Notes: generated by a model not told the origin, from the sequence alone. 64,000 nucleotides of DNA from Danxiaibacter flavus (GCF_041060425.1 NZ_JAULBC010000013.1:37682-101681); one strand, 5' to 3'; positions 45,901 through 54,517 are shown, counted from the stretch's first letter. Translations and numbers: made by a program.

Positions 45901-46389
45901 ATGGCAAATATATTATTTCAATGGTTTTCCACAGCATTGCTGGCAGTACTACACCCGTTTTTTGTATCGATGACGGATGTCAACTACAACGGCAAGGATA
46001 AGAACCTTGAGATAAGCGTTCGCATTTTTACAGACGATTTTGAGAACATTCTGTCCACCAACTATAAAACCAAAGTTGACCTTCAAAAACCCTCGCAACA
46101 GGCCGAAATGGCCAAACTGGTAAATGATTACATTCAAAAACACCTTCACTTTCAGGTAGATGGGAAAAATGTAACCATCTCTTATGTCGGGTTTGAACAA
46201 CAGGGAGAAAGTACGTGGACCTATTTCCAGGTAGAAAATATTCCGTCAGTGAAGAAGATCGCTGTGTTTAATTCACTTTTACATGATTACAAAAAGGAGC
46301 AAATAAATATGCTTCACCTTAAAGCAAACGGGAAAGAACAGAGCTATAAGCTGGACTACCCCAACACTCAGGCCGCCTTTGATTTTTAG
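45901..46389 (+). CDS. DUF6702 family protein
   Basis: 162 residues. A hydrophobic N-terminus (LFQWFSTALLAVLHPFFVS) followed by a compact domain with LEISVRIFTDDFENIL and HLHFQVDGKNVTISYVGFE, typical of DUF6702, a Bacteroidota family of unknown function commonly found beside HupE and M1 peptidase genes, as here. Probably periplasmic and membrane-attached. It ends 2 bases before the stop of the convergent CorC-like gene. Confidence 0.8.
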   Translation: MANILFQWFSTALLAVLHPFFVSMTDVNYNGKDKNLEISVRIFTDDFENILSTNYKTKVDLQKPSQQAEMAKLVNDYIQKHLHFQVDGKNVTISYVGFEQQGESTWTYFQVENIPSVKKIAVFNSLLHDYKKEQINMLHLKANGKEQSYKLDYPNTQAAFDF

Positions 46390-46391
46390 GA

Positions 46392-47693
46392 CTATTCTTC
46401 ATCCTCGCCCTTTTCTGCTTTTTTTGATTTCAGGGTAACCAGCAATTTATCAATGCGATGGTTATCCATATCAACTATTTCAAATGTAAAGCCCCGCCAT
46501 TCAAGTTTATCGCCGGTTACAGGTATGCGTTCAAGCTCGTGGAGAATAAATCCGGCAAGTGTGTCAAATTCATGTTCGCCTTCATGCATCCATTCTGTTT
46601 TTTCAAAATGGCTTAGAAAATCATAGAACGGAATTTGTGCGTCAACCAGGTAGCTGCCGTCGTCACGTTTTACGATCACATAATCGTCCTGATCAGGTTG
46701 CGGCATGTCACCGACAATGGCTTCCAAAATGTCGTTTATTGTAATAATACCCTGCAATGATCCATATTCATCCACAATAAACGCGTAATGCGTTTTGGTC
46801 ATTTTAAATTTCTCAAGTAGCTGGTAAGCAGAGTTATTCTCCGGAACATACATAGCAGGTTGCACAAGTGCACTCAACGGCGTAGCGTTATCTTCAGCAA
46901 AAAGCTGCTTTAAAAAGACAACTCCTTTTACGTCATCAATATGCCTGTCGCAAATCGGGTAGACAGAGTACGTTCCCTCCTGGGTTGTTTTCTTAACTTC
47001 TCCTACTGTCGTGTGGAGGTCAAACCATACAATATCCTTCCTGTGCGTCATAAGCGAAGTGATATTTCTGTCACCTAAATGGAACACACGTTCAATAATT
47101 TCCTGCTCCGCTTCTTCAATAGCACCCTGTTCTGTTCCTTCGCTTATGATGGCTTTGATTTCTTCTTCAGTTACTTGCGATTCACTTTGTTTAATTCCGA
47201 ATATTTTAATGATGAGGTTAGTTGATTTAGTCAACAACCATATAAAAGGGTAAGTGAGGTAAGTAACAAGGCGCATGGGTGCGGCCAGCTTTTTTGCTAT
47301 GCGCTCCGGGTTGCTTAACCCAATTCTTTTGGGAACCAGTTCACCGATCACCAATGAGAAATAAGTAATGATGATAACAACGATAGCTGTTGCGAGTCCA
47401 TTGCTGTAGTTTTTAATACCATCAAACTTGTTTAAGAAGGCAACTATGTCGCCTTTGATATTCTCCCCCGAAAAAATACCTGTAAGAATGCCTATTAATG
47501 TTATGCCAATTTGAACTGTTGAAAGAAAAGTGTCGGGACGGCTGGCTAACTCCAGCGCTTCTCTTGCACTGTTATCGCCTTTATTCGCCTGTGCTTCCAA
47601 TCTGGCTTTACGTGCTGAAACAAGGGCTATCTCCGCCATTGAAAAAACACCGTTAAGGATGATAAGGCCGAGTATGATGAAAATTTCTACCAT
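46392..47693 (-). CDS. CNNM/CorC-type protein (DUF21, two CBS, CorC_HlyC domains)
   Basis: 433 residues. DUF21 membrane domain with four hydrophobic segments (about 1-180; GIFSGENIKGDIVAF and LVIGELVPKRIGLSNPERIA), a pair of CBS domains (about 205-330; NITSLMTHRKDIVWFDLH, SLQGIITINDILEAIVGD), and the C-terminal CorC_HlyC domain (about 345-425). The family mediates Mg2+ or Co2+ efflux or homeostasis and is often misnamed haemolysin. It is transcribed alone; the upstream region is a heptamer array. Confidence 0.93.
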   Translation of the reverse strand: MVEIFIILGLIILNGVFSMAEIALVSARKARLEAQANKGDNSAREALELASRPDTFLSTVQIGITLIGILTGIFSGENIKGDIVAFLNKFDGIKNYSNGLATAIVVIIITYFSLVIGELVPKRIGLSNPERIAKKLAAPMRLVTYLTYPFIWLLTKSTNLIIKIFGIKQSESQVTEEEIKAIISEGTEQGAIEEAEQEIIERVFHLGDRNITSLMTHRKDIVWFDLHTTVGEVKKTTQEGTYSVYPICDRHIDDVKGVVFLKQLFAEDNATPLSALVQPAMYVPENNSAYQLLEKFKMTKTHYAFIVDEYGSLQGIITINDILEAIVGDMPQPDQDDYVIVKRDDGSYLVDAQIPFYDFLSHFEKTEWMHEGEHEFDTLAGFILHELERIPVTGDKLEWRGFTFEIVDMDNHRIDKLLVTLKSKKAEKGEDEE

Positions 47694-47771
47694 AACTTGT
47701 AAAACTAATGAAGATAGTTGATAATGTTTGATGTAGGGTTTGGGGATCGGTGAATTTTTTAAAGGCGGAGA

Positions 47772-48012
47772 GTTGGGTGTAAGGTATCAGGTTTCAGGTA
47801 ACAGGTGAATACCAGGGCGCTTATATCCCACTCTCCGTGTTCTGCACGCGTTGAATTTTCCATTACCCCAATACTTTATCCCAAACCTGAAACCTAAATC
47901 ATTATCCAATAGCTAACATCTTACGCCTCACACCCCGCTCCTTACCTTATATCTTACGCCTCACACTGATACCTTACACCTGATACCTTGCACCAGATAC
48001 CTGATACCTTCT
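47772..48012. repeat. Mirrored heptamer arrays upstream of ubiX
   Basis: Left words at 7-base steps: GGTATCA, GGTTTCA, GGTAACA (from about 47777). The right side, about 47915-48012, reads CTTACGC, CTCACAC, then ATACCTT, ACACCTG, ATACCTT, GCACCAG, ATACCTG, ATACCTT, the complement of the left words. The right array runs into the ubiX promoter. The 331-base gap holds no gene. Confidence 0.82.
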
Positions 48013-48020
48013 TACTTTTG
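47988..48020 (+). promoter_or_regulatory. Promoter of ubiX: TTG-N22-TACTTTTG
   Basis: A TAnnTTTG match at 48013-48020 with a TTG at 47988-47990, 22 bases apart. The box ends 4 bases before the ATG at 48025, which implies a leaderless or nearly leaderless mRNA. Confidence 0.5.
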
Positions 48021-48024
48021 CTTT

Positions 48025-48597
48025 ATGCCTAATAAAATTGCAGTAGCCATAACCGGTGCAAGCGGATCTATTTACGCGAAGCTTTTACTAGAAAAACTTT
48101 TGCAAATGCCGGACCAATGGCAGGAGCTTGGTGTGGTAATGAGTAGTAATGCTAAGGACGTATGGCGGACCGAACTTGGGAATGACGACTACAGTCGTTA
48201 TCCTGTAACGTATTACGACAAGTACGATTTTACGGCGCCTTTTGCTTCCGGATCTGCACGCTTCAACATTTTGATAGTAGCACCCTGCAGCATGGGAACA
48301 CTTGGGCGCATTGCTTCGGGAATGAGCGATGACCTGGTTACACGTGCGGCGGATGTTATTTTAAAAGAACGGAGAAAGCTGATTTTAATGGTTAGGGAAA
48401 CCCCTTACAACCTCATCCATATAAAAAATATGGAGACTGTAACACTAGCAGGTGGTATTATATGTCCGGCAACGCCGTCTTTTTACTCAAAACCAGATAC
48501 CATTGACGCGGTTGCCATGACTGTCGTGGATCGTGTGCTTGATTTAGCGGGGCTGGATATTAAAACGAAAAGATGGGGGGAAGGAAGTCAAAAGTAA
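48025..48597 (+). CDS. ubiX: UbiX flavin prenyltransferase
   Basis: 190 residues, the normal size. It prenylates FMN to make the prFMN cofactor of UbiD-type decarboxylases. Motifs: IAVAITGASGSIYAKLLLE at the N-terminus (FMN site), APCSMGTLGRIASGMSDDL in the middle, and ERRKLILMVRETPYNLIHIK with the conserved Arg/Tyr region. No ubiD is in the window. The start follows a TACTTTTG box by 4 bases. Terminator at 48661-48687. Confidence 0.95.
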   Translation: MPNKIAVAITGASGSIYAKLLLEKLLQMPDQWQELGVVMSSNAKDVWRTELGNDDYSRYPVTYYDKYDFTAPFASGSARFNILIVAPCSMGTLGRIASGMSDDLVTRAADVILKERRKLILMVRETPYNLIHIKNMETVTLAGGIICPATPSFYSKPDTIDAVAMTVVDRVLDLAGLDIKTKRWGEGSQK

Positions 48598-48799
48598 AAA
48601 TTCAAAAGTCAAAAGCTCACTCATAGACACGATTCATCTTTATAAAATAGAAAAAAAAGAACGGAGCCTTAGCATTTAAGGCTCCGTTTATATTTTTAGT
48701 CACCACTATATCGGTGCTGTTCCAATCTTTGTTTCAAAAGCGCGAAGTCACCAGTGTAAACCTTTTTGACTTTTTACTTTTGAATTTTGACTTTTCGAC
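48588..48799. repeat. Mirrored heptamer arrays around the ubiX terminator
   Basis: Left array (48588-48618): GTCAAAA, GTAAAAA, TTCAAAA, GTCAAAA. Right array (about 48767-48797): GACTTTT, TACTTTT, GAATTTT, GACTTTT. The words are complementary and in mirrored order, with the terminator hairpin between. The left array starts inside the last codons of ubiX. Confidence 0.85.
48661..48687. terminator. Terminator between ubiX and the 49-residue membrane protein gene
   Basis: A perfect 10-base-pair stem (ACGGAGCCTT with AAGGCTCCGT) and 7-base loop, A8 run to the left and TTTATATTTTT to the right, so it works in both directions. Confidence 0.85.
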
Positions 48800-48949
48800 C
48801 TACATGATGTTCATCGCCAAAGCAAAATAAGTGCAAACACCCGGTAATGCCAGCCAGAAAAATTGCCTGTAAACGAACAACAGGACGATCAGAATGGCCA
48901 ACCAAATAAAGAAGTACACCCAGTATTTTGCAGTTGATTTATGTTCCAT
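48800..48949 (-). CDS. 49-residue membrane protein
   Basis: A short frame from ATG at 48949 to TAG at 48800. The product starts MEHKSTAKYWVYFF, has one long hydrophobic stretch (about 9-28), a YRQFFWLALPG loop and a second hydrophobic part ending ALAMNIM. Two membrane passes are likely. The sequence is coherent (charged N-terminus, aromatic interface residues) and lies between ppa and a terminator. I know no function; similar tiny proteins occur in related bacteria, from memory only. Confidence 0.7.
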   Translation of the reverse strand: MEHKSTAKYWVYFFIWLAILIVLLFVYRQFFWLALPGVCTYFALAMNIM

Positions 48950-49043
48950 GTGTTAAAAAGTTTGCGCAAAAATAAAGATCAAACAAATATGAGACGACTT
49001 TTATTGAAAAAAAGCATTTTATGACGGCAATTACCGCAAACAA

Positions 49044-49589
49044 TTACTTTTTGCCAAATTGCTCTTTGTAGTTAGCAATAGCTGCTTCGATAATTTCTAA
49101 AGCTTTTGCTTTGTCGCCAAAATCTTCCACCTGCACAGTTTTGTTTTCAAGATGCTTGTATTCTTCAAAGAAATGGCGCAACTCATCAAAAAAGTGCTGT
49201 GGAAGCTGCTCAATGTTGTTATAGTGGTTAACTCCGGGGTCGTTAGCAGCAACAGCAATGATCTTGTCGTCGGCGTCACCACTGTCAATCATTTGCATTA
49301 CGCCTACCACTTTTGCTTCCATCAATGTAAGCGGTTGTACGGGTAAAGAAGTAATTACCAGTATATCCAGGGGATCTTTATCGTCACCATAAGTTCTTGG
49401 AATAAATCCATAGTTACAGGGATAATAGAAAGAAGAATAAATAACACGATCAAGTTTAAGCAGGCCGCTTGGTTTATCTATTTCGTATTTACAACGGGAA
49501 CCTTGCGGTATTTCTATCACCGCATTTACTACTCTCGGTGCCTGTTCACCAAAATCAACTCCATGCCAGGGATGCAAAACAGTTAACAT
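49044..49589 (-). CDS. ppa: Inorganic pyrophosphatase (family I)
   Basis: 181 residues, normal for the bacterial soluble enzyme. It hydrolyses pyrophosphate to phosphate with Mg2+. The signature DKDPLDILVIT carries the metal-binding Asp residues, with IEIPQGSRCKYEIDKPSG (substrate Lys/Glu) before it and NYGFIPRTYGDD between. VVGVMQMIDSGDADDKIIAV holds the remaining Asp ligands. Single gene. Confidence 0.96.
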   Translation of the reverse strand: MLTVLHPWHGVDFGEQAPRVVNAVIEIPQGSRCKYEIDKPSGLLKLDRVIYSSFYYPCNYGFIPRTYGDDKDPLDILVITSLPVQPLTLMEAKVVGVMQMIDSGDADDKIIAVAANDPGVNHYNNIEQLPQHFFDELRHFFEEYKHLENKTVQVEDFGDKAKALEIIEAAIANYKEQFGKK

Positions 49590-49761
49590 CTAAGCTTTTT
49601 TTAATGATGCAAAATAAGGTATCATTTTCCAAATGATGAACAATCATTCAAAGTTAAAACGCCATCTAAAGGAGATTGGATTATTTTTCCGGCAAGCGAA
49701 CGATGTATTTGCAGGAGCGGAGAAAGCAAATTTCCTGCCGTTAGATACATCTAAGAAATCG

Positions 49762-50172
49762 TTATAGATTGCCATTAAAAGTATATTTCAGATCAACCAG
49801 CCAGCCGGCGTCTGTCAAAACTACTTTAATCTTCCTGGCAATATTGTCGTATGAATTTTTATAATTGATGATATGCGTGCGTTCATCAACCGTTTCGTCG
49901 TCTAAGATAACAATAGATGCGTCTTCAAAATGTTTTTTTTCTTCCTGCGATTTCCTGTTAAACTCAACTTCCAGTTTTTCGAGTGATTCCTTGTTGGTTG
50001 CATCAGGTTTCATATAAAAGGCAGCCTTCTCAAAATCCCCCTTCAGGCAACCGTCAATAAATTCCCTGCCTGCGTCAAAAGCGTTTTCAGCTTTGGTAAA
50101 ATTGGTTTTGCCGCCGGAACAACTTATCAATCCAATAAAAATAAAAGACAATATAACAAGAAGCATTTTCAT
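49762..50172 (-). CDS. Small lipoprotein, DUF4878-like
   Basis: 136 residues with a lipobox (LISCSGGK, Cys19). The mature part has an NTF2/lumazine-binding-like pattern (FIDGCLKGDFEKAAFYM then beta strands ending VVLTDAGWLVDLKYTF), as in DUF4878-type lipoproteins. Function unknown. A TATATTTG box at 50177-50184 lies 4 bases before the start codon. Confidence 0.75.
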   Translation of the reverse strand: MKMLLVILSFIFIGLISCSGGKTNFTKAENAFDAGREFIDGCLKGDFEKAAFYMKPDATNKESLEKLEVEFNRKSQEEKKHFEDASIVILDDETVDERTHIINYKNSYDNIARKIKVVLTDAGWLVDLKYTFNGNL

Positions 50173-50176
50173 TCCG

Positions 50177-50184
50177 CAAATATA
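50177..50184 (-). promoter_or_regulatory. -7 element (TATATTTG) immediately before the small lipoprotein gene
   Basis: Exact TAnnTTTG match ending 4 bases upstream of the ATG at 50172, with a TTTA 18 bases further up. Implies a leaderless mRNA. Confidence 0.45.
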
Positions 50185-50320
50185 ATAAGGGCATAACTAT
50201 AAAGTGCGAAACATGCCAAATGCAGGTTTCTAACGAACAAGTAAATATTTTCGTGGCGTCCCAAAACGGATAGCAAAAAGGTTTTGATTTACATTTTGAT
50301 CACTGAACGAACTGACAGTT

Positions 50321-50992
50321 ATGATTATAAAGAAAGCTGTAATATTTGACATGGATGGCGTACTCGTTGATTCAGAAAAATTCTGGAAACAGGCAGAGTT
50401 CGAAGTTTTTTCTTCATTAGAAGTAAATGTTACGGACGAATGGTGTGACGAAACAAAATCTATGACAACACCTGAGGTAACGAAATTCTGGTTTGAAAAA
50501 TTTCCATGGACCGGCAAAAAACTGGAAGAGGTAGAGCGAATGGTGGTTTCAAAGGTGATCAGTTTAATTGAAAATGAAAATTGCCAGATACCAGGTGTAA
50601 AAGCTTTTATAGAAACACTTAAAGCGCAGAATTTTAAAATAGGGCTTGCCACTAATTCGCCATCAGTAGTTATCCCGGCTGTTCTGAACAAGCTCGGAAT
50701 TCACCATTTATTTGACGCTGTGTCTTCTGCAGAGTTTGAACCCAAAGGAAAACCCGATCCTTCCATTTATTATACAACAGCGGGCAAATTAAATGTGAAA
50801 CCAGAAGAATGTTTTGTAATTGAAGACTCCTATTCCGGGATGCTTGCAGCAAAACATGCGGGTATGACTGTTATTGCTTTTACAAATGGAAACGCTCAGT
50901 TGAACTTTGAGATAGCGGATCATAGAATTGAGAATTTCGAAGATGCCCATCTGAATATCCTGGACAAGGCTTTTATTTACCCTTTGAATTAA
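50321..50992 (+). CDS. HAD-superfamily sugar-phosphate phosphatase (HxpB/beta-phosphoglucomutase-like)
   Basis: 223 residues, HAD subfamily IA. Motif I IFDMDGVLVDS (nucleophile and acid Asp), a helical cap at about 15-85, motif II LATNSP, motif III Lys in KGKPDPSIY, and motif IV VIEDSYSGMLAA. It resembles hexitol or 2-deoxyglucose 6-phosphatases (HxpB/YniC) more than phosphoglucomutases, but subfamily substrate calls are unreliable. Single gene. Confidence 0.85.
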   Translation: MIIKKAVIFDMDGVLVDSEKFWKQAEFEVFSSLEVNVTDEWCDETKSMTTPEVTKFWFEKFPWTGKKLEEVERMVVSKVISLIENENCQIPGVKAFIETLKAQNFKIGLATNSPSVVIPAVLNKLGIHHLFDAVSSAEFEPKGKPDPSIYYTTAGKLNVKPEECFVIEDSYSGMLAAKHAGMTVIAFTNGNAQLNFEIADHRIENFEDAHLNILDKAFIYPLN

Positions 50993-51012
50993 ATTCTATC
51001 GGTCCGAAATAA

Positions 51013-51039
51013 AATGAGCCACTGAAAAAGTGGCCCATT
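51013..51039. terminator. Hairpin between the HAD gene and phoH
   Basis: AATGAGCCACT (51013-51023) pairs with AGTGGCCCATT (51029-51039), one mismatch, loop GAAAA. The minus strand continues TTTTATTT, so it fits a terminator for phoH better than for the plus-strand gene. Confidence 0.6.
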
Positions 51040-51202
51040 CTAAAAACAGGTTAATGTGACGCTTCCTTTATGAAAGGTTATACTGCTGAATATTCATCTT
51101 TCTTTGGGAGTGTGATGAAACTTATATAGTAAATATTTTAAAAATCTTCATTCTGTTTGTACTCGGGGCACAAACAGGCTCGTGACTAATACAATACCCT
51201 AC

Positions 51203-52177
51203 TTATGAATGTCTCATCTCTTCTTTGCCTTTTTCCTTGTCGTAAGCCCTGATAATTGCCTTTACCAGGCGGTGCCGTACAACGTCTTCTTCATCGAGTT
51301 CGATATGAGAGATGCCATCAATATTTTGAAGAATACGAATAGCTTTCTCTAATCCGCTTTTCTGATTCTTCGGAAGATCCACCTGGGTGGGGTCTCCTGT
51401 AATTATTGCTTTTGCATTGGCGCCGATACGGGTCAGGAACATTTTTAATTGCAGATCATTCGCATTCTGCGCTTCATCCAAAATGATGAAGGCATTGTCC
51501 AGCGTTCTACCGCGCATGTAAGCCAGCGGCGCAATTTCAATAGTGCGCGTACTCATGTAGTAACCCAGCTTGTCTGCAGGTATCATGTCGTCCAGCGCAT
51601 CATACAATGGACGCAGATATGGATCAATCTTTTCTTTAAGGTCACCGGGCAGAAAACCAAGGCTTTCGCCCGCTTCAACTGCAGGTCTTGTAAGTATAAT
51701 TTTCTTAACCACTTTGTTTTTCAGTGCTCTAACGGCCAGGGCAACAGCTGTATAGGTTTTACCTGTACCTGCCGGGCCTACTGCGAAAACAATGTCGTTG
51801 CGGTCTGCAGCCTGTACCATCCGTTTTTGGTTTGCCGTACGGGCACGTACGGTTTTACCGTTTGGACCGAACACAAGTATGTCGTTCGGGTTGCGATCAA
51901 CAAAATTGTCAACCGTTTCCGCATCGTCACCACCTAGAATCTGTTCAAAGTAGTTCTCGCTCATATCGCCGTTTCGTTCCATATATTGGATGATAAGATC
52001 GATTTTTTCTTTTGCAGTATCTATCTGCTCAGGCGCACCGCTTAGTTTAATCTGAGTTCCTCTGGAAAGTATTTTTAATAATGGGAACTTTCTTTTTAGT
52101 AAATCGAGTTTTCTGTTGTTCACTCCAAAAAATTCGATCGGATTAACGGTGTCAAGGTTAATTATTGTATCTGTCAA
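51203..52177 (-). CDS. phoH: PhoH family P-loop ATPase/RNA helicase-like protein
   Basis: 324 residues. N-terminal KH-like region (about 1-75), then the PhoH P-loop domain with Walker A GPAGTGKT, VVKKIILTRPAVEAGESLGF, and Walker B AFIILDEAQN; sensor segments ITGDPTQVDLP and IDGISHIELDEEDVVRH follow. PhoH proteins act in RNA metabolism, often with YbeY, and some members carry phosphate-stress regulation. Single gene with a TAAATTTG box 56 bases before the start. Confidence 0.95.
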   Translation of the reverse strand: MTDTIINLDTVNPIEFFGVNNRKLDLLKRKFPLLKILSRGTQIKLSGAPEQIDTAKEKIDLIIQYMERNGDMSENYFEQILGGDDAETVDNFVDRNPNDILVFGPNGKTVRARTANQKRMVQAADRNDIVFAVGPAGTGKTYTAVALAVRALKNKVVKKIILTRPAVEAGESLGFLPGDLKEKIDPYLRPLYDALDDMIPADKLGYYMSTRTIEIAPLAYMRGRTLDNAFIILDEAQNANDLQLKMFLTRIGANAKAIITGDPTQVDLPKNQKSGLEKAIRILQNIDGISHIELDEEDVVRHRLVKAIIRAYDKEKGKEEMRHS

Positions 52178-52232
52178 AGCACGTTCAATTTAAGTGAATA
52201 ATAGTTATTTTTCCCGGGAACAGCAGCTTACT

Positions 52233-52240
52233 CAAATTTA
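52233..52240 (-). promoter_or_regulatory. Candidate -7 element (TAAATTTG) of phoH
   Basis: Exact TAnnTTTG match 55 bases before the ATG. No TTTG at the ideal -33 distance. Confidence 0.4.
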
Positions 52241-52367
52241 ACTTATACTATCTCACATTCCTACTAAATGATATACACACAATGTGGAAAGTTACCTGAC
52301 TGAACCCTTGTAATAATAATGTATTTTCAAAATATATGCCGTGTTCTTTTGCTAATAACCCGGCATG

Positions 52368-52985
52368 TTAAACATTGATTCCCCAGTCTCGCAATTCCTG
52401 TTTTAGCTTATCCGCAGAAGTAAAGACAATTCCATGTATCCCAATACTTTCTGCACCTAAAATGTTTCTTTCATTATCATCAATAAACAATGTCTTATCC
52501 GGAACCACGTCATGCCTTTTTAGCAGGATATGGTAAAAATCGGCAAAAGGTTTCCTTGTTTTTTCCACGCCGCTGACAACTATTCCGTCAAACCAGTTCA
52601 AAAACTCAAAGCGATCCAATGCGAGAGGAAATGTTTCTGCACTCCAGTTGGTAAGCGCATACAGTTTTACTTCATTTTTCTCCTTTAATGTTCGTAGTAT
52701 TTCAACTGTTTCTTCTATCGCGCCGCCCAGCATTTCGGTCCATCTCCCGTAGTAAGCGGTTATTTCATTTTTCCAGTCTGGGTACAGCGCCACTAACTCT
52801 TCGGTACCAGCTTGCAACGTATTTCCCGCATCCTGCCTTTCATTCCAGTCGCCGGTGCAAATGTTTTCGAGGAACCACTCGGTCTTTGCTTCGTCCTCAA
52901 AAATTTTATTGTAGAGATAACGGGGATTCCAATCAATTAAAACGCCTCCGAGGTCAAAGATGATTGTGTCGATTTTTGATGCCAT
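52368..52985 (-). CDS. HAD-superfamily hydrolase (YihX-like)
   Basis: 205 residues. Motif I IIFDLGGVLIDWN with WNPRYLYNKIF right after it is typical of the YihX/alpha-glucose-1-phosphatase branch. Motif II is ALTNWS, motif III Lys in KTRKPFADFYHILL, and motif IV LFIDDNERNILGA. The likely substrate is a sugar phosphate but this cannot be settled from sequence. It precedes the repeat region 53041-53305 on its 5' side. Confidence 0.87.
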   Translation of the reverse strand: MASKIDTIIFDLGGVLIDWNPRYLYNKIFEDEAKTEWFLENICTGDWNERQDAGNTLQAGTEELVALYPDWKNEITAYYGRWTEMLGGAIEETVEILRTLKEKNEVKLYALTNWSAETFPLALDRFEFLNWFDGIVVSGVEKTRKPFADFYHILLKRHDVVPDKTLFIDDNERNILGAESIGIHGIVFTSADKLKQELRDWGINV

Positions 52986-53040
52986 AAGGGTGATATTAAG
53001 ATTTGAAAATAAGAAGAAAATAGAGAGACTGCGTGGCTAT

Positions 53041-53305
53041 ATCGTTTAGTTCGGGACATATCCTCAAATTTGAAACATGTCTCCGTCGTCGATCCGATGA
53101 TCACCATGCATTAGCAAAGAAATGAAGCAGTACAAAAGGCCGGTTGCAAACAATTCAGAGAACTGCGTCCGCATCGTCACTTCGACGAGTAATTTGGTTA
53201 ACCACTATCAAAAAGAAACGACATTACACTTTTTGTCGATAGCCCGTAGGGCTTAAAGTAAAATCCATAATCGGCACGCAGTGAGGTCTCCTGAATATTG
53301 ATTTG
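53041..53305. repeat. Interspersed inverted repeat, copy 2, apparently interrupted
   Basis: Parts of the 1378-1512 element recur: GTCTCCGTCGTCGA near 53090, GTCCGCATCGTCACTTCGACGA near 53168-53189, and GAGGTCTCCTGAATATTGAT near 53283-53302. In copy 1 the last two blocks are continuous apart from about 6 bases; here about 93 bases separate them. No gene in 52986-53443. Confidence 0.65.
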
Positions 53306-53443
53306 CTCGTGATATTTCATGAGCGATTGATATTGACAATGATGAGATTTTCCTCAAACAGACTGAAACCGTTCTTACAAAAACAAATCAATCTAAAAAT
53401 CACCTTCTTTTCTTTAATTTTTTTAAATGATTTTTGCACCCCG

Positions 53444-54226
53444 ATGGCAAAGCAAACCGCAAAGAAAAAAGGTAGTAAGGCATGGCTTATTTTATGTGTG
53501 CTCATTATAGCGATGGCAACGTTCATCGGCATTACCTTATGGCGGCAGTTTAAAGAATCTAATGAAGCACGGTTTGTGCATTATGATGCCTTTGGTATTG
53601 ATATGCCGGTGAATTATGAGATCCACGGTATTGATGTCAGCAAATACCAGGGCATTATTTACTGGCCCTCGGTAGTTAAGATGAAAGTGAATGATATTAA
53701 ACTGGGATTTGTGTTCATCAAGGCTACTGAAGGATTGGGCAAGGTAGATGCAGGTTTCAGGCGAAATTGGATAAAGGCAAAAGAAGCCGGCATTACACGC
53801 GGCGCCTATCATTTTTTTCTTGCAACCAAAAGCGGTAAAGCCCAGGCTCAAAATTTTATAAACACGGTAGATCTGCAGCCCGGTGATCTTCCGCCGGTTC
53901 TTGACATTGAACAGCTCTACAATGTACCTCCGGAAAAAATGCGCGCCGAAATAAAAGCATTTCTTCAAATGCTGGAAGACGCCTACAAAGTGAAGCCTAT
54001 TATCTATACCTATGTGAGCTTTTACAATAAATACCTCGGTGATGAGTTCGACGATTACCCGTTATGGATAGCACATTATTTCGAAAAGGATAAACCACGC
54101 ATCGATAAAAGCTGGCGCTTTTGGCAACACAGCGAACTGGGAAAGGTTGACGGCATAACCCATCGTGTGGACTTCAACGTATTCAAAGGAGATTCTACTG
54201 ATTTTAAAAACCTGCTTCTCAAATAG
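53444..54226 (+). CDS. Membrane-anchored GH25 family lysozyme-like protein
   Basis: 260 residues from the Met at 53444; the frame is open 47 codons upstream but those residues look non-coding, and a GATTTTTG box (one mismatch to TAnnTTTG) ends 7 bases before this ATG. One membrane helix (about 13-33) is followed by a GH25 barrel: HGIDVSKYQGIIYW (catalytic Asp), GFVFIKATEG, RGAYHFF, and PPVLDIEQ with the acid pair. It probably cleaves peptidoglycan glycan strands in the periplasm. It is followed at 54 bases by a small membrane protein gene. Confidence 0.9.
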   Translation: MAKQTAKKKGSKAWLILCVLIIAMATFIGITLWRQFKESNEARFVHYDAFGIDMPVNYEIHGIDVSKYQGIIYWPSVVKMKVNDIKLGFVFIKATEGLGKVDAGFRRNWIKAKEAGITRGAYHFFLATKSGKAQAQNFINTVDLQPGDLPPVLDIEQLYNVPPEKMRAEIKAFLQMLEDAYKVKPIIYTYVSFYNKYLGDEFDDYPLWIAHYFEKDKPRIDKSWRFWQHSELGKVDGITHRVDFNVFKGDSTDFKNLLLK

Positions 54227-54280
54227 AGCTCGGCCACTAAACATTCGTAACTTACTTCTGCATTAATCAACTCACTTTTG

Positions 54281-54517
54281 ATGGAACCGGAAGTAAAAGA
54301 ATTTCTTCGCCGGGTAATTGTTACATTGTCAACAGGGCTTTTATGGATGCTCATCAACTCCACAGCCGGCATTATGTATGGCTATGCCTTTTTTGACAAC
54401 GGTGTAAGGTTGGGCAATATTCTCTTCTACATATGGTTTCTTGCCAGCCTCGCGCTGTTAATTTGGTATATGTATAAGTTATGGACGAAACCAATGCCCA
54501 GGCAGGACAGTGAATAG
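54281..54517 (+). CDS. Small membrane protein of unknown function
   Basis: 78 residues from ATG at 54281. Amphipathic N-terminus (EPEVKEFLRRVIV), two hydrophobic helices (about 13-33 and 46-66), a charged tail (KLWTKPMPRQDSE). No family recognised. It follows the GH25 gene by 54 bases and may be cotranscribed. Coding evidence is good: balanced composition and a sensible topology. Confidence 0.7.
   Translation: MEPEVKEFLRRVIVTLSTGLLWMLINSTAGIMYGYAFFDNGVRLGNILFYIWFLASLALLIWYMYKLWTKPMPRQDSE

Noticed and set aside
53303..53443. 47-codon extension of the GH25 gene
   Set aside because: It begins inside the interspersed repeat, and a GATTTTTG promoter-like box lies just before the ATG at 53444.
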